Assembly (NCBI RefSeq): GCF_963675165.1
Contig: NC_087385.1
Coordinates: 5,969,412-6,033,411, forward strand
Reading direction: 5' to 3'
DNA length: 64,000 nt
Source: Halichondria panicea
Taxonomy: Eukaryota > Porifera > Demospongiae > Suberitida > Halichondriidae
This document shows positions 11,305 through 37,185 of this stretch, piece after piece. The notes under the pieces are model-generated. The model was not told the DNA's origin. It ran no database searches and saw nothing but the letters and a program-made list of their open reading frames with translations. Every line of letters starts with the position of its first letter. Position 1 is the first letter of the stretch. Both the position numbers and the translations under genes were made by a program.

Positions 11305-14023
11305 TTAACACTTTAAAAGTGTATAACAAAAAATACAAAAAAGATTCAACGAACCGCAAGGTATTGATATGGTTGAGCCATCAGGGCTAGTATATTGAGC
11401 ACAGAAGGTACCCCAATAAGGTGCTATATCAGCAAACACAATCTCCTGGGTCTTCTCAAGTAGCTGTTGGAGTCGCTCTGAGTGTGCCCGGGCCTTCACT
11501 CTGTGCAGGTCCCCCAGAGCTGATACCACTTGCGCTGCCAGCTCACCAGGAACAGTCACCTGATAAATACACACATTCAATGTCAACTTCAACTTGATTC
11601 ACAGTTAACCTCCGCATTCTTACAATCATATTCACCCATACATTTTTCGTATAAGGTCTTAGTTCTCACTTTTATCCACGGTTGCGAGGCAGTATCGAGG
11701 TATCGATCCACAATAGCCTCCCCTTTATGGAAAAGCACTGTATTGCTAGTCTCATCAACAAACATAGCCTGGGTGAGTGAAGCATATTCCGTATACACAC
11801 TTATTTAATGAATAACAGCACACTCACTCACGTTGAATTTCTGAACCTCGTGCCAAAATCGGACGTTGTTTAAAAGTTTTCCGTGTTGTCCGGGCAGGCA
11901 CTGACGGTCCAGGAACTTACCGAACGCATGCAGCTGAAGAGAGATGGGCCCCACACACCTGGTCAGTGTGAACAGGAGGTGTTGGGTCTCATTACGTTGC
12001 TGCATTGCACTGGTAGTCTAGTTGTGAGAATACAACGCGCTATGAATTCAATTTGGACCACAAACAGTGGTAGTACACGAGTACAGGTCAGCAGCGTACA
12101 ACACAGGTGAATAACCACATACCCACAGAAGTACGTACACATGTACACACCTTACACCTCCATGTGTACACACCTTACACCTCCGGACTCTTTTGCTGTT
12201 GTGCAGAGGAGGGAAGAGACTGTCACTGACTTCATCAGTGCCTGAGTCTAGACCCTTGCTGAGGAACGTGTTGACTGTAGTTTGTAGGTAGAGTGAGGAA
12301 AACTCAGTCAGTGCCTTCAGGGTAGGGCTAGTAGGGCGACACATTACAGCTGTTTGGTCTATTTGCTTCAGCAGGTAGTCTGGCAAATGAAGGAATTGTT
12401 TGGCGCCCAAATAGAGAAACTTTTGGTAGATGCGCACAGCTAGTGCATCTCTTTTCTTAGGTTCTTTAGTCAGAGTGAGTTTTCTGAGCATCTTCCACAT
12501 ATGATAGTTGAAACTTGACTGTGAATTTGGGCCACATTTTGAGAACAGATACTGCTCGAAGCACAACAAGGTCCTGTAACAGGATTGTGTGACTTTATGG
12601 TTGCTAGGGGAAATTTGGACTTACTGATCAAAATCTTCTAAAGACTCGAATGGTGTTCCTTTCACATCAAGCATAAATTTCTCAGAATCTTTAGCTTTCT
12701 TTTGTCTCCTTGAGTTCTGTGATTTGTTGGAGGAGGCCTGCTGTTTTGGGCTACCAATAGTTGACACAGCAGAAACGTTGATATACCTGAATATTTGTTA
12801 AAGTTATTACAAGGAAAAGTAGTTTGTCCAAGAATAAACTCGATGAAGGCCAGTATCATATTTAGACAGACGGAATGCAATGCCTGCGCCCTGAGGCATG
12901 AGGAGGTACATGTGTGGAATTATACATAAGTACGTAGATACGTGTATCTACTGAGGGATATCAGACACAAGGCATGATCGGTATGTGGCTTACTGTGTGA
13001 ACGAGTGGTGGTCCAGCCTTAAAAACTGAGTCCAGACTCTCTTGAGACTTGACAGCAGCACATCCTGTTCACGATAAACAGTTGGACAGATAATGATATA
13101 ATTACTGTTAAGAATGCACATTATATGTACACAACAGAAGAGCATTAACTTCAAAGGAAGCTAGTGGTCACGCACTAATTGCCAACAGTACCTGAATTAG
13201 AGTCAAGTCTTTGACAACAGAGCATCGACTGGATTCTGTGAGACTCTTCAAAAGGCTATCTTTGTTGTCACGAGTGATATAAGTATCCATCAACGAGTTA
13301 CCACAATCAACTGTGAAAAATGCATACGTGAGCATAAGATCAAATCACATTGGCACAAACACTGTGCTCATTCCAAGAGATATCGATAGCATTGGTACAT
13401 CACTGAAAACCATGTCTTTCTCACCTGTGCATTTTTCTTATCTTATAGAAATATAATTTTAAAATCAAAATACATTCAAAGAGGGATATAGTATTACTAT
13501 TTTGAGGCAAACATACCATCAGCTAGCACAACCTTTGCCACGACAAATTTACTAACTGTGACCGTAGACAGATAGTACCGTAGACAGATAGTACCGTAGG
13601 CAGATAGGGCTTACAAAGGGTAGTAATGTATCACCAGACATCCAAAAACAATTAGAGTAGGCTGTACCATTATACCTAGCTAGACAGACAGGCTGTCACT
13701 GTATGACTCATACGTGACGTGTTAGACGCATGTACATATAGGCAGCCAAGAATACATGCACAGTGTAGGTTGCTTCCACACCTATGAAGTGTTTACTTTG
13801 ACAGACGAATCTCTAAAGTTATAATTAAATTGTTACTTTGCTAAAGGAGAAAATTCGCTACTACACATGCACATTGACCATCAATGAACAGGCTCCAAAG
13901 TCTCCACCCTTCTCGAACCACATATTGATCGCTTCTAGATTGCTGAATCAACAGAATCCAATCCAGAGCCTCCCATAACTTGACCCAATGTATACAATGC
14001 TCCAAATCCGAGCTGAGAGTGTG

Positions 14024-14056
<33 letters not shown>

Positions 14057-17000
14057 TGTGTGGTGTGTGTGTGTGGGTATGTGTGGGTGTGGGTGGGTGT
14101 GTGTGGGTGTGGGTGTGAAACTATTCAATTGCTGTCCTCAGATATAAGTAGCTATATATAGTATAGCCAATAAAAACTTTAACCAACTGGAATGTTTTTA
14201 AAAAGCTGTATTCACGCTGTGTATTCATGCATGCCCACTTGCGTATGGCATGACCAGTATGAATTTTATCCATTTTTTGTTGAGTATATGGGAAGTAATG
14301 ATTCTCGTTAAAATGGAGTCACCTTTGAAGGAAGCTCTCAAATGGACGCCCAGCATTCTGGTTACATCGTAGTCCTCTTTTGAACGGTTCGTTTGGATCA
14401 CATGACATGTCGTATGACATCAGAGAGGAGTCACGGATTTGGAATCTGCAAAAAAATAAACAGTAAGGTCTGACACTGTACACAAAACAGGTTCCTTTAG
14501 CGATAGGTGACAAACATTTCTGATCATTAGAGCACCATACAAAGAATCACATGAATAAGCGTATGTACTAATGATGGCTGACCTTTGACCTCTATGTTTA
14601 AACCTCGGCAACCAGTAATTCCCCAGTCTGTCCTCACACTCTATCTTTACTGCCTCCACCCATGCACCTGTCTCCATGGGTCCACCACACGAGTACTGCC
14701 CAGTCGTTGAAATCAAGAAATGTTAAGCGCCAGAAAATGTATTTTCTTACAATAATACCAATTAATGAGCCAGACACATCAGTACACAAAGCTTGGCAGG
14801 GTTTAACTGGCTGACAAGGGATGGCCGAGACTAAGGATGTGCTAGTGTCGGACCCACCTTGACCAATCCTGGCACAGCCGAACACTGCTCTCGAATAGCA
14901 CACAGAGCACTCCACCACTCATTGACCACACCCACTTGCCACGCCTCCAGGTTCAGCCAGACCTGGATGAGTGTATCGCCATGAGTACCTACTAGGAAGC
15001 CCCTCAACCGCTTGTAGTCCTCATATCCTGCAAATACGCAACAACAAAAACAATTAAATTAAATTATCTTTTTATAAGGAAAATCAATGCCTATAAAGGA
15101 TATAATGTACTTTCAGTGTGCGTGTAACAATGGACACTAGCTTTAGCTCTATTCCCTGTAATACAAAACATAGGCCAAGAACTACACACAGCAATGCAAT
15201 GGCCTGAGGTCATGTCACGAGCATCACTAATATTTGCATGCAGGAACTATTACCGAGTAGTAGTAGGTAATTAGAAATCGAATAAGTGGAATATCAATTA
15301 TAAAATTAACAATCCGATGAAAGCGGAAACATAGGAAACATAGGAAACATAGGAAACTAAAAAAACCCTGTCTGACAGTAAATACCTACCTCAAAAGGTT
15401 ACACTAGCTAGTAAACAACTCTGAATGGGCAGGCCACAACAATGACTCTAACGGAGACCTCTGGAAGGCGTATGCACCACACCAACACAAGTGTTCTTCC
15501 TGTTTTTGAAGGTCCCAACAGAAGACCAAATATGATTTCTAAACGCCACAATTAATTTGATTGTGGAGGCCTGCTAATTAATCAAAGGCTGTGGTTTATC
15601 ACATCTCACAGTCGATGGTTTTTCACAAACACACACACATGTCTCACTGTTATCCATTGTGGTTTCTTTAACTGGCAACGAATTAGATTGCTGGCGAGAC
15701 GGTCCCCATGGAGATAAAGCCGGCTCCAAGGGCCAGGTGGAGCTTTCTTTCAAAACAGAAGCCTGCCTTGTAAACAGAAATGAGCATAACTTGAACTCAG
15801 TGTACAATCGAGACCTGTGTGTGTGTATGTGCATAATAATGAAGTGAGAGTTGTTGGAATGTCAGGTTGAAAGCATATTCAGTGCACGTAGGTACGTACT
15901 GTGTGTGTGGTGCCATGAATTAAGTATTTCTCTGAATATTTCTCTGAATAGGAATGAGATCAAAACTAATGATTATGGGCTATAATTAAGAGGTGAGCAC
16001 ATATTTTAATACTGTGTCACTGCAAATCAACTCACTTGAGGAAAAATTTCCATCGATGCTCAGTGCACCAATTCCAATTTAGTAACTTGTCTTGATCTTG
16101 TTTCCCAGGCAACAGAGCTCCTCCCACTTCTTGTAGACACCCTCTCCTGTACGTCAGCTTTATTCCAAATACCTATAATTACGAGAATTAAAACAGAAAA
16201 ATGCTCTAAACGCAATTACGCAAGACACCCAGACACTGAGGTAAAACAAACTGACTTGTTTATGGCCAGAGAAGTTGACTATTCAATTACTCAAGTTTCT
16301 CTGAAAAAGGCCGACCTGCATTCCAGTTTAGTTTGGTTTACAGTTTGTGGTCAACTGGTGATAGGGCAATTTCATGGTCAGTTAAAATCTCAAGATTCTA
16401 CCGCATACAAAGACAGCTCTACCTACGTGGGTAAGCCAGGCCCAGGTGTTTTCTGAGCTAAATGAATTACCAACGTCAACAATTAAGCTCATTAAGGTCC
16501 TTTCATAAAACCTCAAAACCACGCATCACCATTCCATTCTCCATTCTATCACTAGTCACTAGCTATGGGGCACCATTCTAAACATTCTTTCTCAATCAGA
16601 GAGAGGACCATGAATATCTCACCTCCAGGCTCAAGTATTCATTGAAAAAGTCTGCCAAAAGTGGGTCTTTGTCAGGTCCTGCCACCTCCTCCATTACGAT
16701 CATACATGTACCATTGCATGCAGCTATAATTATGCTGACCAATGTAAACACTTGACACCTTACCCAGGGCACACTGTGACACCTCATTAACAGCTAGAAT
16801 ACCTTTGGTTGGGTTAAAGGGCGATAATGAAAAAACTGCTAGTATTACAGCAATGAAGTGTTTAAATTCCACTGCGCCATTAACGCACGTATAACAGTGG
16901 GCACGTGTGTACAGGTATTAAAAAAAATCCTAAATGAAAACTTCTATAACAGGCCTCAATAAAAATTGACTATAAATAATATTATAGAGTTCAAAAATTA

Positions 17001-17099
17001 CCAGAAACCATCTAATTGTTCATTCGTTTTTGTCTTTGGCTCCTCATCTGGATGTGCTGAGTCGGCAGGTTCTCCACTCTGTGATAGCTTCTTCTCCAT
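11305..17099 (-). CDS. RGS22-like: RGS22-like protein with multiple RGS domains
   Basis: At least fourteen exons run leftward to a TAA at 11305-11307. The start is probably the ATG at 17097-17099 in a GCCATGG context; a later ATG near 16699 is possible. Early sequence DPLLADFFNEYLSLE matches the N-terminal block of animal RGS22. RGS-type helical blocks follow: YEDYKRLRGFLVGTHGD with IQVWLNLEAWQ (14858-15027), GNYWLPRFKHRGQ (14583-14695), EHCIHWVKLWEALDWILLI (13865-14012), EQYLFSKCGPNSQSSFNYHM and RIYQKFLYLGAKQFLHLPD (about 12170-12573), and LNNVRFWHEVQKFNV (11832-12009). RGS22 binds Galpha subunits and is mainly testis-expressed in mammals. Some joins in 12785-13310 and 15030-15760 are uncertain: one exon near 15570-15770 ends in a (GT)n stretch where I could not fix the donor. 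See the finding on possible linkage to the kinase gene upstream. Confidence 0.72.
13562..13606. repeat. Short tandem repeat, unit about 17 bp
   Basis: GTAGACAGATAGTACC repeats nearly three times within an intron of the RGS22-like gene. Confidence 0.6.
14020..14115. repeat. (TG)n microsatellite next to a 3' splice site
   Basis: A long TG/GTGTGG tract. On the minus (coding) strand it is a (CA)n tract that runs into the CTCTCAG acceptor at 14013 of the RGS22-like gene. Confidence 0.85.
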
Positions 17100-17615
17100 G
17101 GCAATATCTGTGTTTACACGATGTAATACAATACCAGATCACATTACACATTGACATGCATGCAGCTACAAAATCATACCACGAGTCAGACTATGCGCTG
17201 GGGAATATAAGTTTGTATATTGGTAATGGTGCTTGGACCCATACAAGGAAGTTTGAGCAAGGAAGAAGCAAAGCCATGCAGACTACACTGCAAACCATAA
17301 AACATTCAACCGTAAAACATAAAATTGCTTTACTTTGGCACAAACAAATGTAGAAGAGGTGTTTCTGTTGTCTTCCATTTAACCAAGGACCAGTGTTACT
17401 CAAACCACACATCCTAGAGAGGGTCACTTATGGGGACTTAGGGGCAGCCATGATAGACTTCATACAACCACCATTAACATACATTCCAACCATTAACATA
17501 ATTAACACATTGAGCTAAAAACCTATTTTTTGTTAAGCCTGACGCTTAGGGAGAGTTCTCCCTGGAGACGAGAGTGATTTCATATAATTAATGGCTAAAT
17601 TAGAGAAAATTCTTT

Positions 17616-24662
<7,047 letters not shown>

Positions 24663-25055
24663 CCTAGGGCAGCTACTACCACCACAGCTTCAGGCTCTAC
24701 TGACTCACACACACACAGAACATTAGTGGGTATCTAGAGCGAAGCTCCACAGGCTCAATCACACCTAGTACCTAACAGGGTCTTGTTCATCAATGATTGT
24801 TGTTTGTAAAAATGGGCGTGGCACAACATGTGAATACGGTACGGATCGCCCAGTGCACTAGATGGGCGTGGCAAAAACAAAATCAAAAAATAAAATGGTC
24901 ACGCCCATCTACTAGCTAGCAGTAGTGCACGTGATATCAACAAGACAGAACCTCTACAGAAGTACTGAGCTGTCTCACAACAAACGATCACCAAGCGTAG
25001 CTCTAAACAAGGGTACCCTAACAGTGTACTAGCTGCTGACAACTCTAATACAGAT
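24663..25055. promoter_or_regulatory. Divergent promoter region, RING-kinase / AKT
   Basis: 393 bp between opposite starts. ATGGGCGTGGCA-type GC boxes recur (around 24813, 24862, 24900 in inverse). No TATA box is seen. The promoter role is inferred. Confidence 0.4.
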
Positions 25056-29938
<4,883 letters not shown>

Positions 29939-30131
29939 CAATTCCCCCATAGCTAGCTTTCTGTCCAGTGTGTGCAAACTCAATACATGTCCTGTACTAG
30001 CCATAGCAGTAATTATTATTATTATTATTATTATACATGTCATGTGGTAGCATTTTTTTTCTACGTGTGTGTGTGTGTCATATCTTTTTTAGTGGCTGTC
30101 AACATGACTGCTGTGTGTTTTTGATGTACAG

Positions 30132-30137
30132 AATAAA
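30132..30137 (+). terminator. AKT poly(A) signal
   Basis: AATAAA about 190 bp after the AKT stop codon. Confidence 0.6.
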
Positions 30138-30202
30138 CAATATATTGATTTTGGACAATAAAAATGTCAAAGTGATCATGTGCTATAATAATAATAATTA
30201 AT

Positions 30203-30208
30203 TTTATT
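30203..30208 (-). terminator. Formin poly(A) signal
   Basis: Minus-strand AATAAA about 110 bp after the proposed formin stop at 30319. Convergent with the AKT signal, which is only about 65 bp away. Confidence 0.5.
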
Positions 30209-30318
30209 AATGCAAATGTTTTAAGTCAGTTATTGTCCAGAGCTGTAACAACGTTTGGTCTTGAGTCTTGATTTCTGGAGAAATTGGACAGTCATATATA
30301 TTGATACAGATTCTTAGT

Positions 30319-33300
30319 CTACACTGTATGCAAGGCATGCAACCTATGTATCAGGACCAAATTACTTGCTATGAATTCATAAATACATGTACTGGCCTCA
30401 ACCTTACAGCTATCTTTATCTGCCTGGCAACTCACCAGGCCAGAGGAGGCCACTGGTCGGACTAATGTCCCATTCCTTCTCTTCAACTCTTCTGCACGCA
30501 CTCTGTTGTTGTTGGGAGGAGAGCAGTCAAATATAATATTATTACGAAACTGTCCTTAGCAGACTGACTGACACATAACTATATAAGTATGGTACAGTGC
30601 ATGTGAGAGTCAATATTTAACTATTAATTACAGAATGATACATGTGTCTCTTGTACGTATAAACCGATATCGGCTAATCCACCTCTCTCTGGCCAGGTTT
30701 TTCTTCTCCTGCTTCCAGTACTCATTGAACTGCACCACAAATGAGCTCCAGAGGCCGAAAAAATAGCCAGGGTTTACTGAGCTCTGACCCGAGGGTGGAG
30801 CCACACAGAAGTAATCCACTAGAGAATGAAACTGCTGTTCACAGGTGTTGACCAGAGAGGAGAGCTCCCCGCCTTTACCCTCAACTGCATGGGGGAATTG
30901 GACGGGCACACTAATTTTGTAAATTGTTGTACACTGTACACACTTATCTATACATGTAACGCATTACACAATGTACATACTTCTACACTGTACATGTATA
31001 AAGTTCGAGACTACTCTAAATTTAAACTATACATGCTATCTTTTACATACATGTGTTCTGACAAGTTGCACTCTTTCACTGAGCCTGACCTTGCTTCATA
31101 TGACCCTCCATCCTTGACTTGAATGGCTCCAAACCATCACTGGGGGAGGACACTAGTACCTCTCTCAAGGCAGCCCTGAAACTATCCACCTTGCTGATAT
31201 ACTCGGACACGCAGCTACGCATCAGGTCAAAGTCCAGCTGTGCAGAGGTCATAAGGTCAGCAGGGTCCGGCAGAGGAAATTCTGGCGCAAAGGCCGACTG
31301 TGTATAAGTGTATGGAAAGAATTGGTATAAGGTTTGTATACATGTACATGCGTGTGCAGATGAATATGAAACATATGCATAACTTTTAGGGTGTTCACTT
31401 TTGTAACATTTTCATTGCTATAATGATGGTTGACATTTCAACATACACATCTAAGTCTACAGCGTATGTACTTTCTCCCTCTCCTGACGGTAACAGGACA
31501 CGAGGAACTTGAGCAGGTTACTGGAGTTGTCAGCAGTCTTGACATCCCTCAGCTTAGGGAGGATCTCAAGGTGAAACCCATCAGCCTGACCTCTGACCTG
31601 TGGAAACAGTTGACAGTTGATTTAGCGCGTGTAAACTGTGCATTAAAGACACCGAGTTTGTGCTGTTGGGAGGCTAGTCAGAAATGGCCGGTTCTGTCCA
31701 CAACTTACTGACCTTGTTTCCAGTGTTCATCAGATTACCCAGTGCCAAGACCAGGCCAAGAATTGTGTTCACCTGTATGTGAATGTATACATAGTGACTA
31801 TAGCGTACAAACTGATTATACCACACCTCTTTTGAGTGGTTGAGCTGCTGGCATACTCTACTGAGCATGCTCAGTTTGTCCAAAATGGCAGCACTGGTTT
31901 CAGGTAGTGTCTGAGAGTATAATACACACAGCAAACGTTCGCTGAACTGTGGCACCTCACTCAGAGCATACATAAACCTACAAAATCACATGACAATCAC
32001 GCCGCTACAATATTGACGACAAATTGCTTCCACGCACATTTCTGGTGCATCCAGGGGAAGCGGGTGTGGTGATTTAAGGTGGGTTCTTATTGCGCTCAAC
32101 TCTTCAACAGTAGCTTGCTGGAATGGACAAATAATTATCACAGCAGTTTGATAACATTTAGCAAGTTAGCACACTCACCAGATCGTGTATAGCTTGTAGC
32201 GTCTCTCGATCTACCAGAGTCACACCTCCACTCCTCACAGCCTCACCAAGCTCACTTGTCCCACACGGCAGACTACCAAGCATAATACCGATAGCCTGTG
32301 GGACAACGTATAAATCATACCAGTAATTTTTAGGCATGTGACTATTGATTTACAGATAATAGTGTGACATATCTTACATGCATGTACACATTGATTTCTG
32401 TGGGATACTGTAGACAGATAAAAACTTGCCTGAGAGCGTTTTCCATCGAGTATGGTGATTGGTCGGATTGCTGAATTGCGGCGTGGCTTGTCGAGTGATA
32501 ACCTGAGAGTGTGTGGAGTGGTGTCTTTTCTGGAGAAGGACTTAACAAACTTCTCAACATCACCGAGAGCTGTGTCAATAATATTAAAATTGAACATCAG
32601 TACACTGTATGCATGTACAATTTAATCAACTTATGAAGTTTTGGATGCCCTTTACTCTAGCTTTCACATGGCGTATAGTGAAATATTACTTGTAAAAGAA
32701 TACCTAAAACTAGCTGTACCCTTAAACTCCACCTCTACTTTATTCTAGCCATGCATGTACACTCTCACCGGGCTCGGAGATATGCTTCCACACGTTGTCC
32801 ACTGTCCTGAGTTGTGCTGACGAGAACTGGACCCTCCTCCAGAACAGGGGCTTTAGGGGGACACTGGGGCGATAGTGGGTCACCGTGGCCTCCAGTGAGG
32901 GCAGTGCAGGGGGTGGAGGTGGTGGGGGGACAGCCCTCGAGGTTGAAGGTTCTGTAGAAGACACAGCTTTAGATGAGAACGTCGATGGAGCACTGGATTC
33001 CAGTAGAGAGGTTATTTTTATTGTACATGTTGAGGTTGTTATTGATGCTTGTGATGGTAGAAGTGAATGCTGTGATACAGTTGAGCAATGTGATGGCACT
33101 GAAGTTTGTGAGGCTGATGCAGCCAGTGAAGTTTGCAATGATGGCATTGAGACTGATGCAGCTTGTAAAGGTTGTACTACTTGATTAGGTTGTGATGATG
33201 ATGAGGACTGTGGAGGGTATGTCTCTGCACAGTCAGTCAGAGATTCCTCTCTGGAGCCCAATTGCTCTATGGATTTACTTTTCTTGTCAGCCCATCCAGT

Positions 33301-34574
33301 TTCAACAGTTTTATGGTAACAGACTTCGTCCACAGCATCAGTCTTCCTGCTACAGACAGTGCTGTCTACACTTGTTGAGCGCTCAATGGATCGCTGGTTT
33401 CTGGAGGCTCGAATCAGTCTCTCAATGATGAGTACCAGCTTCCCCTTGGGAGTGGGTAAGACTGATCTGCAGGTGTGAGGGGGGAGGGGGCTTGGTGATA
33501 AGGGCAGCTTGTAATAGGAGTGGAGGTAAATACGTCAGTAGCTCACACAGAGGTTATATCTGTACTTTATTAGGTATAAGGGGACTAACAATATTAACAT
33601 TATATGTGTATACCCACAGAGATGTTACTGGTATTATACGTGTGCAAAAACTGGAACCGACATACTTACTTGAACAGTTTTGCGCTGGCCTCCTTGTTAC
33701 CATGGTGCTCACAGGATACTTTTGACTCGCGTACACTGTGTTCAAACTTAGCCTAGAAGTGGAAAGAGACACTAATGAGTGCTACACAAGGGTGCATACT
33801 TACAGCCAGACTAGAGAATGTGTATGTATGTACATGTATAATTATTATACTGCCTTGTATTTATGGTATACAGTTGAACTCACAATTGCAGAAGTTAACT
33901 GAAGTAACTGTCCCCTGAGTTTTGGATCATTCTCCTCTCCATTGGCAACAAGCTGACTCAGCAGATCCACACCAGAGCAGAGTGCATTCAACCTGTCCTC
34001 CTGCACAGAATAAATCACCAAGCAGCTATAATTATATATTTACTGTGTATTCAAATACAGCCATTAACAGGTCACTGTACTGTGGGTACAATCCAGCACT
34101 GTACTGTGGGTACAATCCAGCACTGTACTGGGGGTACAATCCAGCACTGTACTGGGGTACAATCCAGCACTGTACTGGGGGTACAATCCAGCACTGTACT
34201 GGGGGTACAACTCAGCACTGTACTGGGGGTACAACCCAGCACTGTACTGGGGGTACAACCCAGCACTGTACTGGGGGTACAACCCAGCACTGTACTGGGG
34301 GTACAATCCAGCACTGTACTGGGGGTACAATCCAGCACTGTACTGTGGGTACAATCCAGCATTGTAAACGTCTAAACGGAAATGGTCAGTGTACATCAAC
34401 TACGCTAGCTTCGTAATATATTCAAGTGAACACAATACACAGTCTACCAGCCCAACACAAGTAGCTAGACACCTGTACATGCTGTAGATCTACTGCTTAC
34501 TACCTACCTAGCAGGGATCTCGAGCCACTGCTCTAAAAACAATTATTCACACTTACAGCAGCTTTGTCACTCAT
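30319..34574 (-). CDS. Formin (FH1-FH2 actin nucleator)
   Basis: The start is MSDKAA in an 18-bp first coding exon (34557-34574). Small N-terminal exons follow ([46 protein letters not shown]). A long Ser/Thr-rich exon (about 32770-33470) ends in a short FH1 ([14 protein letters not shown]) and the FH2 opening [15 protein letters not shown]2 continues through [63 protein letters not shown] (31740-31775 region), [16 protein letters not shown] and LLKFLVS. A helical tail follows, with [20 protein letters not shown] and [14 protein letters not shown]2 dimers nucleate and elongate actin filaments. No GTPase-binding or DID region is visible, so it is not a diaphanous-type formin. The tail resembles the FMN/cappuccino group, but the subfamily is uncertain. 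The last exon may be spliced beyond GLV at about 30440 instead of reading to 30319. Confidence 0.88.
34074..34363. repeat. Minisatellite, 24-bp unit, about 12 copies
   Basis: GCACTGTACTGGGGGTACAA plus TCCA repeats about twelve times, with one copy a base shorter. It lies in formin intron 1. ORFs in several frames are artefacts of the unit length. Confidence 0.93.
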
Positions 34575-34986
34575 TCTATAAGACAGCTCCAGTCCTCTTT
34601 ACAGCTAGCATTAGCAAGCACCATTTCTTCACAGTTTCATTAGCACCTCTACAGTACAGAGAGGTCCACGTGTTTTGGTAATAATGGCTGGATGAAGAAG
34701 TCATACCAAGACTGTCAACTAGTCTATGGGTTATTTTTCTGACTATCTTTCCCTGAAGACTATTTCTACTATTAAAATTCTTGTAAGACGATCTTTACTG
34801 AAAAAGAAAAGGGTCAACTAACCCAAAGACATGTTGCAGATCTCTGCAAATGACAAATGAGTGTAACCATCAATACCTCGGACTTTGTGGTATTTGTACT
34901 CACGCTATAAAAACAGCAAGTGTTGACAACAGCTAGCTTTTACTTAGTTCACAATTTATCTGACAGTGTGAGAAACTAACTGTGAA
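34575..34986. promoter_or_regulatory. Divergent promoter region, formin / RASGRP
   Basis: 412 bp between opposite start codons. A TATAAA-like GCTATAAAAACAG lies at about 34906, 80 bp before the RASGRP ATG. The promoter role is inferred. Confidence 0.45.
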
Positions 34987-37110
34987 ATGGAGGATGCTGC
35001 TGATATTACCCTCAATGAGCTACTCTCGCGCATGCTCTCAAAGTTTGGTGAGTGAATCATAACTATCCTACAATGTTGCAAGAGTAATATGATTGTAAGC
35101 AAAGCTTCTCAGTGTTACATTCTCACGTACATACTTACACACACCGTACACAGAAAATGAAGACTACGCAAGAAACATTCGGCCTAGTTCCAACTCAGAC
35201 TTTGACCCTGCCTACCCTCAGGTGTTTCTGCTCACGTCCAAGTGGTACAAGGAGCCCTCCTTTGTCATGGAGCAGCTGCAGGGACTGTATCCACTACACT
35301 CTGTGTATGTATGTGTGTGTGTGGAGGGGAGGGGGGTGGGTGGTAGCCTCAAGCATAGAATCTCAAGTACAAATTGTGTTTCTTAGGTATCTATAGGATA
35401 GGTTGGGGTAGCCTCAAGCAATAGAGTCTCAAGTACAAATTGTGTTTCGTAGGTATCTATAGGATATTGTTGAGTGTGCATTTTTCTCTATCTAGCTGTC
35501 ACATTTTTACTAATTGTAACTCGTTAAATAATCATCACTAGGTGACATTCCCTGCCTGCCAAACACTTCCCATAATTTGCTCTGTTGTAATGGCATTCGC
35601 CCCAGACGTGTATATACGGTGTTTCTCAAAGGTTATAGTTGCCTAATTATTTTCTAAAGTTTGGCACAACTGCTCTCCATTGTTGTAGCTCCCACTGTCA
35701 CTGGAAAGAGCTGCAATCAAAGTTTGCATATAATTTCTCACTCTTGGCATTCCTAGAGCATAATCATCACTATGTTATGCATACTTCTAGTATGCGGTAT
35801 AATTATATATCCCCAGTGAGCATTGTTCAGCTGGTATGTTATAGCATAACTGATTGTGTGGTGTGTGTGTGTGTGTGGGGGGGGGCATATATATAAACTC
35901 CCCACTGTACTGAGAGAACATTGTTGTGATAATTCTTGACCTTGAGAGCAGATATACTGCCAGTGTACAAGTTTCAAAGTCTGGCGAAGAATCCGTTGTC
36001 AGGGCAACGACTCGGAGAAAATGGGCTATAGCTCGAGTGGTGAGGTGAGTATAAAAAACAGGCAAAATTATATTGATAATGCTTTTATTGACGTGGTGGA
36101 TACCATACATTGTGTGTTTGTTGTTGTGACCAATCACGGCCAGCTGTCATTAGCTTATACGTACAAATATAATTATATGTAAACCTATCTAATTATCCAC
36201 CCACCTTTGTGTACACAGTGTGCCCTCGTTAAACCCACCGTGGAATGAGTGTGTCTGTTTCAACATAACCTGTAATATCAATAATTGTAGCAAGTGGTTT
36301 TTTTGTAACGCTTAGAAGAGTACTAAGGTTTAGATCATGCGTTTGTTTACGTGTGCCTTGAGGAAATGCTGTGGTCAATGCGAGTCATGAGACAACTAGT
36401 CTGCTGCCAGGAAGCTTCAGTAGTCTGTTGTGCTATGAAGGTTGATTTTTGGAATGTACAGTTACACTGACATTTAAGTGCGTTTCCCTGTTTTGTTTGT
36501 GGTGAATTTATTCACTTTAACTGCTTCATTTCTGAGAAAATTTGTTGAGGCCAGGAAATTACCAATCTCCTGTTTATTTCCAGTCCCTCTGATAGTTAGT
36601 TCACAGTGGGAGGCATGTGATTTAACTACCAATTAAATTCATACTTTTGGCTAATAAAACTGATGGCTGCTATTCAAAGCGTCAATATCATAGTTATATA
36701 AGAGTAGTTTGTGTACAGTGTAGCCCTTGTCTAGTTTCTGAACAAATGGCATTTTTAGGACAAATGAATCTGAAACCTTGATTAAATCTCTGTCGCACTC
36801 AGGTTTTGGTTAGAGCATTTCCCCGATGACTTTCGTGCCATCACCCCCCTCCCACGTCTGGTGGAAGATCTACAAAAGGTCATGACCTCTAGTGGGGACA
36901 AGGATCTCTCTGAATTCGTCTCCCTGGATACGCTGTACGTGAGAGTGGCGTCTATTCTGTGTGATTATTCAATTATCATATGCAATACAGAATACCTAAA
37001 ATACATGCACACAAGCTCATATTTCATTCTAACATAGACTTTTACAATGTAGGTAATGACGGTGTCTTGGATGTACTAACTTTCTACCTGACCACACCCG
37101 CACCCACACA

Positions 37111-37185
<75 letters not shown>

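Noticed and set aside
32885-33184. Plus-strand ORF of 99 residues
   Set aside because: Antisense of the Ser/Thr-rich formin exon.
34064-34416. Repetitive ORFs on both strands
   Set aside because: Artefact of the 24-bp minisatellite in formin intron 1.
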